A stretch of DNA of 64,000 nucleotides, from contig CAMJRR010000003.1 in assembly GCA_946408345.1 (NCBI GenBank), forward strand, positions 114,219-178,218, given 5' to 3'. Source of the DNA: an uncultured Bacteroidales bacterium (lineage in GTDB: Bacteria; Bacteroidota; Bacteroidia; Bacteroidales; F082). The notes under the pieces were generated by a model. That model searched no databases. It had not been told where the DNA came from and worked only from the letters and a program-made list of their open reading frames with translations. The position numbers and the translations under genes were made by a program. Positions 1 through 8,600 of this stretch are shown one piece after another (position 1 is the first letter of the stretch; each line of letters opens with the position of its first letter).

Positions 1-1017
1 TTCACGCTTCGATTTCTTGTCCTTTTTGCTCAGTTTCGGATTATCCTTCTGGCCTTTCTTACCGCCTTGATCAGCAGGTTTCTGACCCTTGCCTTGTTTA
101 TTGCCTTCTTGTTTCTTTCCGCCAGCGTTCACATTTGGACCTGTCGGGTTCTCTGACGAACCTTCAGGTTTGCCACCCATGATGCGTTTGCGTTTCTTCT
201 TCTTTGACTCACCAGGCTTGCCGCCTTTCTTCTCCACAGGCAATTCCAAAGTGCCCAAAACGGTGGGGCCCGTTAACTTGGGAGCTTCCAATTTGATTAC
301 CCTCGGCTCGATAGGCTTTTCCTCTTTAGCATGGGCAGCCTTGACAGGCTCTTCCTTCTTTTTCTCCACAGGTTTTTGCTGTTGTTGAGGCTTTTCCTGC
401 TTCTTTTCCTGAGGCTGGGCAGGCTGTTTTTCAGGTTTTTTCTCAGGTTTCTTTTCCTGTTTCTTTTCCTGACGAGGTTTAGGCTCAAGGTCTATTTTTC
501 CGAGAATATTCAGCGAAATGCCTGAAGTGCTTTCTTCTTTCTTTTCCGGCTCCACCTTTTTAGGCTCTTCCTTTTCTGGTTCCTTCTCCTCAGGTTCCTT
601 CTTTTCTGGCTCTACCTCTTGTTTCGGTGTTTCTTCCTTCACCTCTACCTGTTCCTGTTCTTCATCTACAGGTTTGGCCGTCTTCTTCGTCGGCGATGAT
701 ATCGTGGTCGTGCGGATGATCACCTCTTCATGGTCTTCCTCATCGACGGGTTTTTGCGATTGCAATGCCGAATCAACGGAAACACTACCACCCTTGTAAG
801 AGAGGTTACCCAATTTCATAGCCTCGTTCTTCACTTCCTTCTCGCCCTGATATTCCTTCACGAGCAGCGCATACATGTCTGACGTGAGCTTCGTGTTGGG
901 AGAGGGATCCACTTGAAATCCCTTTTTAGCAAGGAATTCCACAATGGTGTCCTTTCCCACATTGAATTCTTTTGCCGCTTTCGACAATCGAATTGAAAAA
1001 TTAGTTTCTTCGGACAT
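1..1017 (-). CDS. infB: Translation initiation factor IF-2, N-terminal part (partial)
   Basis: The reverse strand is open from an ATG at 1017 to the window edge (339 codons), so the gene continues outside the window; the ORF track missed it because it has no stop here. The protein starts MSEETNFSIRLSKAAKEF, an IF2_N helix-turn-helix-like domain (about residues 6-50). A long Lys/Glu/Pro/Gln-rich linker follows, typical of Bacteroidota IF-2, ending in a lysine-rich stretch before the G domain, which is not in the window. IF-2 is the GTPase that brings initiator tRNA to the ribosome. It lies 43 bp downstream of nusA in the conserved rimP-nusA-infB order, which supports the call. The catalytic domains cannot be inspected. 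Confidence 0.93.
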   Translation of the reverse strand, partial: MSEETNFSIRLSKAAKEFNVGKDTIVEFLAKKGFQVDPSPNTKLTSDMYALLVKEYQGEKEVKNEAMKLGNLSYKGGSVSVDSALQSQKPVDEEDHEEVIIRTTTISSPTKKTAKPVDEEQEQVEVKEETPKQEVEPEKKEPEEKEPEKEEPKKVEPEKKEESTSGISLNILGKIDLEPKPRQEKKQEKKPEKKPEKQPAQPQEKKQEKPQQQQKPVEKKKEEPVKAAHAKEEKPIEPRVIKLEAPKLTGPTVLGTLELPVEKKGGKPGESKKKKRKRIMGGKPEGSSENPTGPNVNAGGKKQEGNKQGKGQKPADQGGKKGQKDNPKLSKKDKKSKRE

Positions 1018-1060
1018 AGTTTCTTCTCTTTGTTTCTCGTTTATTATTATTGCCTTGGCA

Positions 1061-2320
1061 TCATTCGGCATCTTGTTCAAACTCGGCCCTCAGGATGCGG
1101 AACACATCCTTGACGGTCTCAATTTCAAGGTCGGCACGGTTGGCCACCTCTTCAGGAGTGTACGACAACACAGCCTTAGCCGTATCGCAACCCATCCGGA
1201 TGAGCGAGTCAATGACCCACTGATCGATTTCGTCGGAGAACTCTTGCAGGTCGACGTCCTCTTCAGCGTTGTCGGCCTCACTGTTACGGTAAACGTCAAT
1301 TTCATAGCCTGTCAGCTTACCGGCAAGTTTGATGTTGTAGCCACCTTTACCGATGGCGAGGCTGATTTGGTCGTTCTCCATATACACATTGGCCATCGTG
1401 TTGTCGCTGCTCAATACGATGTTCGTAATCTTAGCCGGGCTAAGGGCGCGGGTGATGAGCAGAATGGGGTTGGTAGTCCAAGGAATGACGTCGATGTTCT
1501 CGTTGCGCAATTCGCGGACGATGCCGTGGATACGCGTTCCTTTCATACCTACGCAAGCACCGACAGGGTCGATACGATCGTCGTAAGACTCAACAGCAAT
1601 CTTGGCACGCTGGCCAGGTTCGCGGACAATCTTCTTAATAGTGATGAGGCCATCGTAAATCTCAGGCACCTCAGCTTCAAGCAAACGCTGCAAGAAGATT
1701 TCAGAAGTACGCGACAAGGTGACCACTGGCGAACCATTAACGCTCTCCACACTCTTCACAATGGCACGGATGGTGTCACCTTTACTATATTTATCAGCAG
1801 GAATCTGTTCCGCCTTGGGCAGAATCAATTCGATATTCTCATCATCAATGACCACGATTTCGCGTTTCCACACATGAGCCACCTCTGCAGTGATAATCTC
1901 ACCGACTTTCTCCTTGTACTTCTGAAAGATGTTTTCCTTCTCGTACTCAGAAACTTTGGTCTGGAGGTTCTGGCGCAGTGCAAGGATGTCGCGGCGACCG
2001 AAGCTCTCGATGCGTAGCTCCTCATTCACTTCCTCACCCACCTCGAAGTCGGGCTCAATCTTGATGGCATCCGACAATTTAATCTCACGTAGCGGGTCGG
2101 TCAATTCATCATCTTCAACCACAGTGCGGTTGTGGTAGATTTCGAAGTCACCCTTGTCGACATTCACGATGATGTCGATGAAGTCGGTGGTGTCGCAATC
2201 GAACTTCTTGTTCAGCATGCCACGGAACACATCCTCGATGATGCGCATCATGGCTTCGCGGTCGATGTTCTTGAATTCCTTGAATTCCGAGAAAGTTTCT
2301 ACTAATTTGTAGTTGTCCAT
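1061..2320 (-). CDS. nusA: Transcription termination/antitermination factor NusA
   Basis: A 419-residue protein with the NusA architecture: N-terminal RNA-polymerase-binding domain (1-125), S1 domain (about 135-200), and two KH RNA-binding domains with GxxG-type loops (GMKG near 258, GKGG near 324). A short helical tail at 375-419 resembles a single helix-hairpin repeat. NusA binds RNA polymerase and nascent RNA and modulates pausing, termination and antitermination. It sits between rimP and infB as in most bacteria. The ATG at 2320 is preceded on the coding strand by an AT-rich leader containing two 15-bp repeats. The 357-aa plus-strand ORF over this gene is an antisense shadow. Confidence 0.97.
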   Translation of the reverse strand: MDNYKLVETFSEFKEFKNIDREAMMRIIEDVFRGMLNKKFDCDTTDFIDIIVNVDKGDFEIYHNRTVVEDDELTDPLREIKLSDAIKIEPDFEVGEEVNEELRIESFGRRDILALRQNLQTKVSEYEKENIFQKYKEKVGEIITAEVAHVWKREIVVIDDENIELILPKAEQIPADKYSKGDTIRAIVKSVESVNGSPVVTLSRTSEIFLQRLLEAEVPEIYDGLITIKKIVREPGQRAKIAVESYDDRIDPVGACVGMKGTRIHGIVRELRNENIDVIPWTTNPILLITRALSPAKITNIVLSSDNTMANVYMENDQISLAIGKGGYNIKLAGKLTGYEIDVYRNSEADNAEEDVDLQEFSDEIDQWVIDSLIRMGCDTAKAVLSYTPEEVANRADLEIETVKDVFRILRAEFEQDAE

Positions 2321-2341
2321 TTTTATATTGTTGATTTAAAT

Positions 2342-2371
2342 ATTCAAAGATTTAAAATTCAAAGATTTAAA
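2342..2371. repeat. Two tandem 15-bp AT-rich repeats upstream of nusA
   Basis: ATTCAAAGATTTAAA occurs twice in perfect tandem (2342-2356, 2357-2371), overlapping the rimP stop codon and lying just upstream of nusA. A third perfect copy is upstream of rimP at 2828. Read on the gene strand the unit contains CTTTGA, similar to a TTTG-type -7 box. Confidence 0.85.
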
Positions 2372-2822
2372 AGATTATTGCGGGTTTGACTTCCACTTTA
2401 TTGCGTTCAAAGAACAGGTTGACAGGGTCTTCAATAGGTTTTTTCTTTGAGGCTTTCTTGGGTGCGGGGGCAAATTCCACTTTCTCAGCATCGAAGCTCA
2501 CCAGTTTGCCTTGCATCTTGCCCGTCTCTTTCGTCTTCACTTCCACATCTTTGCCCACATATTTCTGCAACTGACGGTCCAGCTTCAAAGCACCCGAGAG
2601 ACCCCACGAGAACACGCTCAGCTCATAGTCTTCTACATCACGGTCAAGTTTCTCATTGATGTAACGGCTCAATTCGGCGCAATGGTCGATGTTGACCGCC
2701 GTGTCGGAGTCCACATAGACCTCGATCACGTTGTTGGGCTTCACCTTCACTTCCACGAGGAAGCGGTCGGTGTTTGCGAGGGATTCTTCGCAGAGGGTTG
2801 CTACTTGTTCTTTGTTAATCAT
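2367..2822 (-). CDS. rimP: Ribosome maturation factor RimP
   Basis: A 151-residue protein with the RimP (DUF150) fold: an N-terminal alpha/beta domain (about 1-75, ending in a segment like SVFSWGLSGALK) and a C-terminal SH3-like domain (about 80-150). It assists 30S subunit maturation. Family proteins usually carry a GxxxPL motif where this one has GLSGALK, a common Bacteroidota variant. It is first of the rimP-nusA-infB cluster; the start at 2822 is the only reasonable ATG. A perfect AT-rich repeat unit lies directly upstream. Confidence 0.95.
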   Translation of the reverse strand: MINKEQVATLCEESLANTDRFLVEVKVKPNNVIEVYVDSDTAVNIDHCAELSRYINEKLDRDVEDYELSVFSWGLSGALKLDRQLQKYVGKDVEVKTKETGKMQGKLVSFDAEKVEFAPAPKKASKKKPIEDPVNLFFERNKVEVKPAIIF

Positions 2823-2827
2823 TTAAA

Positions 2828-2857
2828 ATTCAAAGATTTAAAATTCAAAATTTAAGA
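2828..2857. repeat. AT-rich repeat upstream of rimP
   Basis: One perfect ATTCAAAGATTTAAA unit (2828-2842) followed by a degenerate second unit, immediately upstream of the rimP start. It is the same unit as the tandem pair upstream of nusA. Confidence 0.8.
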
Positions 2858-2871
2858 TTCTAACTTCAAAT

Positions 2872-2902
2872 AAAAAAACCTGTTACTCAAAGTAGCAGGT
2901 CT
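2872..2902 (-). terminator. Rho-independent terminator after tRNA-Gln
   Basis: On the minus strand ACCTGCTACTTTGAGTAACAGGT folds into a hairpin followed directly by seven T residues. It lies between the tRNA and rimP, so the tRNA is probably a separate transcript and rimP needs its own promoter or readthrough. Confidence 0.8.
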
Positions 2903-2918
2903 TTTCTTCCACCTTAAG

Positions 2919-2989
2919 TTGTCGAGCAAGGATTCGAACCTTGACAGGCAGAACCAAAATCTGCAGTGCTGCCATTACACCACTCGACA
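2919..2989 (-). tRNA. tRNA-Gln (anticodon TTG)
   Basis: The minus strand gives a cloverleaf: acceptor stem TGTCGAG/CTCGACA (7 bp), D arm, anticodon stem GCAGA/TCTGC with loop TTTTGGT (anticodon TTG, reads CAA), and a T arm with GGTTCGAATCC. The discriminator base is A and no CCA is encoded. It is a single-copy gene here, followed by its own terminator and preceded by a -7-type promoter box. Confidence 0.96.
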
Positions 2990-3011
2990 TCATTCGTTCC
3001 CGAATGCGGCT

Positions 3012-3020
3012 GCAAAAGTA
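3012..3020 (-). promoter_or_regulatory. -7 promoter box of tRNA-Gln
   Basis: TACTTTTGC on the minus strand, 23 nt before the tRNA 5' end, matches the Bacteroidota -7 element TA-N2-TTTG. A small palindrome, CATTCG/CGAATG (2991-3006), lies between box and tRNA. The remainder of 2823-3206 holds the terminator, tRNA and promoters and no further gene. Confidence 0.6.
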
Positions 3021-3158
3021 CAACTAATTTCGTTACGCGCAAGCGTTTTTTTCATTTTTTTCGAAAAAAAGCAAATAATAATCATTTCATTTCATCGTTT
3101 ATAAGATTAAAACGCTGTATAAATGTAAGAAAACAGCCTAACATATTCCAAAAAACCC

Positions 3159-3167
3159 TATTTTTGC
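3159..3167 (+). promoter_or_regulatory. -7 promoter box of the CsgG-like operon
   Basis: TATTTTTGC, 40 bp before the start of the CsgG-like gene. The same nonamer precedes several other plus-strand genes in the window. Confidence 0.6.
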
Positions 3168-3206
3168 AAGCTATATTCGATTGAATTATCAATTACAAAC
3201 AATAAA

Positions 3207-4085
3207 ATGAAGAACGTCAGACTGATTCTTGCTGTTTTGCTCGTTGCAGCATTCAGCACCGTTTCATTTGCCCAAGAAGGCAAAACTTTGAAACGCAAAG
3301 TGGCCATCGGCCGATTCACCAATGAGACCCAATATGGGAAAGGCATTTTCTACGACCGCGAGAATGATCCCATGCGCAAGCAAGCCATGGACATTCTTTC
3401 GTCGAAACTTGCAGCCAGCGAAAAGTTCATCCTGTTGGAACGTGACGACCTTGATGTCATCGTCAAGGAAGCCGGAAGCGAAATGCAGAAGATTGGTGCC
3501 GACTATATCATTCTTGGCTCCATCACACAATTTGGTCGCAAGACGGAAGGCGACGAAGGCATCTTCAGCAGTACCAAGACGCAAACTGTTGAGGCTACCG
3601 TGAACGTGCGCCTCGTCGATGTGGCATCAGGCCTCATCATTTATTCCGATGAAGCAAAAGGCCAAGCCGAAACCTCTTCGAAAACCACTTTGGGCATTGG
3701 CGGCACAGCCGGATTCGATGCCACGCTGAGCGACAAAGCCATCTCGGCTGCACTCACCCAACTTGTCGAGAACATCATCAACAAATGTATGGACAAGCCT
3801 TGGAGAGGCTATATCTTAACCGTTGAGGATGGTGAATATGTCATTTCGGGCGGTGTCACACAAGGCATCACTCCTGGCACCACGTTTGGCTTATATAAAA
3901 AAGGTAAGATGGTCAACAACCCGCAAACGGGCGCCAACGTTGAGCTTCCTGGCAAGAGATTGGGCCAAGTCACTGTGACTGCCAACTTCGGCGATACCCC
4001 AGAAACGGAAATCTCCTTCGCCACCTACGAAGGCGAAGCCATCGATACCGACCATCTTGAACTTTATTATTTAATGGAGAAATAA
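3207..4085 (+). CDS. CsgG/HfaB-family secretion-associated protein
   Basis: A 292-residue exported protein: signal peptide ending in TVSFAQ (about 1-22), then a CsgG-type domain with an ARF-like opening (KVAIGRFTNET), LERDDLDVIV, GADYIILGSITQFG, and a short-chain NVRLVDVASGLIIYSDEAKG segment. Family members form or regulate an outer-membrane secretion channel (CsgG in curli export). Unlike E. coli CsgG there is no lipobox cysteine after the signal peptide, and the C-terminal ~90 residues form an extra beta-rich domain. It is first of a four-gene set with a small lipoprotein, DUF4810 and DUF799. That neighbour set is known in proteobacteria (Neisseria GNA1162 locus), so the role is probably envelope assembly rather than curli, since no curlin genes are near. 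Confidence 0.8.
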   Translation: MKNVRLILAVLLVAAFSTVSFAQEGKTLKRKVAIGRFTNETQYGKGIFYDRENDPMRKQAMDILSSKLAASEKFILLERDDLDVIVKEAGSEMQKIGADYIILGSITQFGRKTEGDEGIFSSTKTQTVEATVNVRLVDVASGLIIYSDEAKGQAETSSKTTLGIGGTAGFDATLSDKAISAALTQLVENIINKCMDKPWRGYILTVEDGEYVISGGVTQGITPGTTFGLYKKGKMVNNPQTGANVELPGKRLGQVTVTANFGDTPETEISFATYEGEAIDTDHLELYYLMEK

Positions 4086-4088
4086 ACT

Positions 4089-4436
4089 ATGAAAAAGATA
4101 ATCATCGCAACCTTATGCCTTTTCGTGGCTACCCTGTTCAATTCATGTGGTGTGGGCAACTATACCGTAACCTCAGGCGTTGAAGATAAAGCTTCGGTGT
4201 GCTTCTCAGCCTCAAGTGCCTATGATATCAACGTCACCATCGACGACCAACATTATACCACAACCACTGTCAAAGATATCGCCCACAAAACCCGCCGTAA
4301 CATCAAGGAAACGGCCAAAAGTGCCATTCAGACCACTCCTGGCAGACACAAAGTTGAAGTGAAACGCAACGGTCAAACCATCTATTCCAAGGAAGTGATG
4401 CTCTCTACGGGCGACACCAAAATCATCGAGTTATGA
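4089..4436 (+). CDS. Small lipoprotein of the CsgG/DUF4810/DUF799 operon
   Basis: A 115-residue predicted lipoprotein: signal peptide and lipobox LFNSC (Cys about residue 20). The mature part is beta-rich and carries VEVKRNGQTIYSKEVMLSTGDTK at its end, a pattern resembling PEGA-type domains, though I would not assign it firmly. It starts 3 bp after the CsgG-like gene and overlaps the next gene by 4 bp (ATGA), so all are translationally coupled. This protein is not part of the proteobacterial three-gene set I know, so it may be a Bacteroidota-specific fourth component. Confidence 0.75.
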   Translation: MKKIIIATLCLFVATLFNSCGVGNYTVTSGVEDKASVCFSASSAYDINVTIDDQHYTTTTVKDIAHKTRRNIKETAKSAIQTTPGRHKVEVKRNGQTIYSKEVMLSTGDTKIIEL

Positions 4437-4888
4437 AGAAATTGCTTATTCTCATAGGCATGACCTTGGCTCTTAGTTCGTGCATCGAAACCAAGCCGAT
4501 GCTATACAACTGGGGGTACAAAAACAGTTCAAAAAACGCCTCGGAATACGAAACACTGCTTTACGACAACTACCATTCACAAACTCCGGAGAGCGTTTGC
4601 GCCCTTTTGTGCCAATACGAGTACATGGTCACCCATCCCGGAGGCCAACGAGGCGTGATTCCTCCTGGCATCTGCGCCGAATATGGCTACCTTCTCCTCA
4701 GTTCAGGCACTGCCGAGACCTTCCTCAACCACGCCACAAAAAAGCAAAAAGAGACATTCGGCACTATGAGCGACTACGGCACATCATTCAGGGAGAAAGG
4801 AATCGAAATGCTGCAAAAGGAGATGGAGCTGTACCCCGAATCTTCTATTTTCATCCAACCTTTAGTCAAAAAATTCAGCCAACAATAG
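4433..4888 (+). CDS. DUF4810 domain lipoprotein
   Basis: A 151-residue lipoprotein with lipobox ALSSC (Cys at about 17) followed by the DUF4810 hallmark YNWGYKNSS-type segment (about residues 25-35). A helical body follows, with a conserved-looking PPGICAEYGYLLLSSG stretch. Function is unknown; members travel with CsgG-like and DUF799 lipoproteins. It overlaps the upstream gene by 4 bp and is 2 bp from the next start, so it is clearly operonic. Confidence 0.8.
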   Translation: MKKLLILIGMTLALSSCIETKPMLYNWGYKNSSKNASEYETLLYDNYHSQTPESVCALLCQYEYMVTHPGGQRGVIPPGICAEYGYLLLSSGTAETFLNHATKKQKETFGTMSDYGTSFREKGIEMLQKEMELYPESSIFIQPLVKKFSQQ

Positions 4889-4890
4889 CC

Positions 4891-5574
4891 ATGAAAAAGT
4901 TCCATTTCATCCTCATCGCATTTTGCGCGCTGCTGTTTGCATCGTGCGAGACATTGAACCATACACGCGGCGAGTTGTATCCCAAAATGTACGATGAAAA
5001 ACCCGTGACTTTGTTGGTCATGCCCCCTATCAATAACTCTAATAACGTAGAAGCCAAGGACTTGCTTTACACTTCCATCAGCCAGCCATTGGCTGAAGCA
5101 GGTTACTACGTCATCTCGCCCCACTTGGCCATGGAAATCTTCAAGGCGGAAAGTGCCTACGATGCAGAGAACTTCATTGAAGGAAACGTGGGCATGTTCG
5201 GCAAGGTGTTTGGTGCCGATGCCGTCATCTTCTCTGTGATTGACGAATGGAAGAAGAAAGGCTTCGGTATTGAGACCAAGATTACCTACATCGTGAAGTC
5301 GACGCGCACGAACGAAGTGCTGTTTGACCGCACCTGTGACCTTTACCTTGACCTGAGCGACAACAATTACTATGGTGGCGGCTTGGTAGGCTCGTTGGCC
5401 AACCTTGCCGTGTCGGCCATCAACACTGCCTTGACCGACCATATCGTGGCGGCTCGCAATTGCAACCAGTACATTTTCGCGGACATACCACAAGGCAAAT
5501 ACAGAGCCGAACACATGCAAGACCAAGAAACTCCTGCTCGCGACAAAAACATTTCGGCTACCGTTAAGAAATAA
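4891..5574 (+). CDS. DUF799 (GNA1162-like) lipoprotein
   Basis: A 227-residue lipoprotein starting MKKFHFILIAFC with lipobox LFASC (Cys about 19). The body has the DUF799 pattern: VTLLVMPPINNSNNVEAKD near the N terminus, then PLAEAGYYVISPHL and FGADAVIFSVIDEW. The ORF track begins this frame at 4480, but that extension overlaps the DUF4810 gene in another frame; the ATG at 4891, 2 bp after the DUF4810 stop, is preferred. Meningococcal GNA1162 is a surface lipoprotein of this family; its role is unresolved. Conserved linkage to a CsgG-like protein suggests an outer-membrane complex. Confidence 0.82.
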   Translation: MKKFHFILIAFCALLFASCETLNHTRGELYPKMYDEKPVTLLVMPPINNSNNVEAKDLLYTSISQPLAEAGYYVISPHLAMEIFKAESAYDAENFIEGNVGMFGKVFGADAVIFSVIDEWKKKGFGIETKITYIVKSTRTNEVLFDRTCDLYLDLSDNNYYGGGLVGSLANLAVSAINTALTDHIVAARNCNQYIFADIPQGKYRAEHMQDQETPARDKNISATVKK

Positions 5575-5619
5575 AGGTTCGCACCTATCAAAGAATCAAC
5601 AAGTAATACAAATATCATT

Positions 5620-8600
5620 ATGACTTTCAAAAGGTTAAACAACATTACAGGATGGCTGGCAGGCTTGATTGCCACCATCGTGTATTTCCTCACGCTGGAA
5701 CCTACTGTAAGCTGGTGGGACTGCGGCGAGTACATTTCAACGGCTTACAAACTTCAAGTGGGTCACCCGCCTGGGGCACCGTTGTTCCAGATGATTGGGC
5801 GCTTCTTCTCTCTCTTTGCGGGTGGCGATGTCACCAAGGTGGCCATGATGGTCAACGTAATGTCGGCCATTTGTAGCGGTCTCACTATCGTATTCCTGTT
5901 CTGGACCATCACCATGATGGTGCAAAAGGTTTGGATGAAAGAAGGCGAAGACGCACCTTGGATTAATAAAATAGGTGTGCTGCTGGCTGGATTTGTCGGC
6001 GCAGTGGCTTACACCTTCACCGAGTCATTTTGGTTCAACGCCGTGGAGGGCGAGGTCTATGCCATGTCTTCACTTTTCACAGCCATTACCTTCTGGGCTA
6101 TCTTGAAATGGGAACAAGTGGCCGATGACCCCAAAAGCACACGTTGGATCATCTTCATCGCCTTCCTCATTGGCCTTTCCATCGGTGTACACTTGCTTAA
6201 CTTGCTGTGTATCCCCGCCTTCGTGTATGTAGTTTACTTCAAGAAATGGAAAAAGACCTCGTTCTGGGGCTTTGTGCTGGCGGGTGTTGTCTCCGTGGCT
6301 TTGTTGTGGTTCCTCAACATGTTCCTCGTGCCTCAAGTCATCAACATGGCGGGCAAGATGGAGTTGTTCTTTGTGAACTCGCTTGGCGCACCTTTTAACC
6401 TCGGCTCCATTGTCTATTTCGCCATCATCATCGGCCTCATCGTCTGGGGATTGTGGTACACGGGCAAGAAAGGAAAGGTGATTTGGAACACCGCCATCCT
6501 CTCCTTTATGTTCATCCTCATCGGCTATTCGTCGTTCTTCATGCTGATTATCCGTGCCAATACCAACACGCCCATCAACGAGAACGAGCCCAAGGATGCC
6601 CTTTCGATGCTGGCATACATCAATCGCGATCAATATGGCAGTTGGCCTTTGCTCTATGGGCCTTATTACAATGCCCCCGCTGTTGATTTGAAAGACGGCA
6701 AGCCTGTGTATGTCAAAGACAAAGAAGCAGGTCGCTACGTTATCACCGACGACAACAAACGTAGCGTTCCCGTATATCCCGACGAAATGAAGACCCTCTT
6801 CCCGCGCATGTGGAGCACGCAAAGAGGCTCACACTCAGAGATATACGAAAGCTATCGCAAGAATGAAAACGGTGTGGTCACAGGCACGCCCGTGCGCGTC
6901 AGGAACTACCGTGGAGAATCAGTCATGGTCAACAAACCCACTTTTGGACAAAACCTGAAATTCTTCATCAACTACCAATGCAATTGGATGTATTGGCGCT
7001 ACTTCATGTGGAACTTTGTGGGTCGTCAGAACGACATTGAGAGCCAAGGCGAACTCAGCCACGGCAACTGGCTCAGCGGCATCAGCTTCATCGACAACGC
7101 CCGACTCGGCGACCAGGACAACATCCCTGCCTGCATGCAAAACCCAGGACGCACTACCTATTATTTCCTGCCTCTCATCCTTGGTCTCATCGGCTTGTTT
7201 TGGCTACTTAAGAACGACCTGAAGCAGAGCTGGATCATCTTCCTGCTCTTCTTCCTGACAGGTTTGGCCATCATCATCTATCTGAACCAAACGCCGCAGC
7301 AGCCCCGTGAGCGCGACTACAGTTATGCAGGCTCATTCTATGCTTTCGCCATCTGGATCGGTTTTGGTGTTATCGCCATCATCGACTGGATCGGCAAACT
7401 GACCAAGAAGAGCAGCATGGTTACCACCGTAGCCGTCGGATTGGCCTGCTTCCTTGCTGTGCCTTGTGTTTTGGCCTCCAATGGTTGGGAAGAGCACAAC
7501 CGTTCGGGCAAGACCTCGGCCCGCGACTGGGCACGAAACTATCTTGCCCAATTGCCTCCTAACTCGGTTATTTTCACCAGAGGTGACAACGACACCTTCC
7601 CCTTGTGGTACGTGCAAGAGGTGGAAGGCTTCCGCACCGACGTGCGCGTGTGCAACTACATGCTTTCGAGCGGCTATTGGTATGTTCACCAAATGGGGCG
7701 CAAAGTGTATGAATCAGAGAAACTTCCGCTCACATTGACCCAGAAAGAATACAACAACGGCATCAACGAATCGATACCTGTCGAAGAGGAAGATTACTTC
7801 CAGGGCAAACAGGTGGAGCTGAAGCAGGTCATCGACTTCATCCACAACCCCAAGGCGGTGAAGCGTTACGTGGGCGGCACCTACAATTATATCCCCTGCC
7901 GCAATGTGAAGCTTACTGTCGACAAAGAGGCCTGCATACGTAATGGCATTGTTCCAGAAAGCATGAAAGACCAAATCGTTGATGAAATCACGTGGGAAAT
8001 CAAGGACAACTGGTTATACAAGAACTCCATCATGCTCTTGGACTTCTTCGCCACCAACAACTGGGAGCGTCCGGTGTATTTCACCTCGTTCAGCGACATG
8101 TCGAAAGTGCTGGGCATCGACAAGTACCTCCACATGGAAGGCTTGGCATACAGATTCATCCCTGTTGAGGCCGAAGATTACATCAAGGCCTATCGTGGCG
8201 GCGTGTATCGTGACGGCAGCTATGACCTCTTGGTCACCAAAGCAGACCAAGGCATCACCAATTGGGGTAGCCTGAATCAAGATGGTGTGGTGCCCGACCG
8301 CGAGAGCGTGCGCAACATGAGCTATGCCCAGTTGGCTTATTCGCGTTTGGCGCAGGCCCTGATCAACCACGACCAATTCGACTCTGCTGTCATCGTGATG
8401 GACAAATATCAGGAGTTCTTCCCCAACGAGAAATTCCCTGCCGAAATCCACACGTATCAGTTCCCGGAGATGTACTACATCTGTGGCGCCACCGACAAAG
8501 GCGATACCTACATGACCAACCTGGTGAACAACTATTGTGACAAGATAAGGTACTATGGCAACATGAAGCCCAAGTTCAGGAAATATTATGAAGAAGATAT

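Noticed and set aside
944-2017. 357-aa plus-strand ORF
   Set aside because: It lies antisense to nusA, which has full family motifs; no independent start signal or known domain.
3207-4085. Curli secretion locus
   Set aside because: CsgG-like domain is present, but no CsgA/B/E/F-type genes; neighbours are DUF4810 and DUF799.
4480-4890. 137-residue extension of the DUF799 ORF
   Set aside because: Out of frame with the DUF4810 gene it overlaps; the ATG at 4891 starts a canonical lipoprotein signal peptide.
4774-5526. 250-aa minus-strand ORF over the DUF4810/DUF799 genes
   Set aside because: Shadow of two recognisable lipoprotein genes; composition follows antisense codon patterns.
6070-6822. 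250-aa minus-strand ORF within the DUF2723 gene
   Set aside because: Antisense shadow, His-rich and without domains; similar shadows at 8014-8628, 10237-10860, 22610-23455, 26416-27150, 29688-30419 and 36305-37099.
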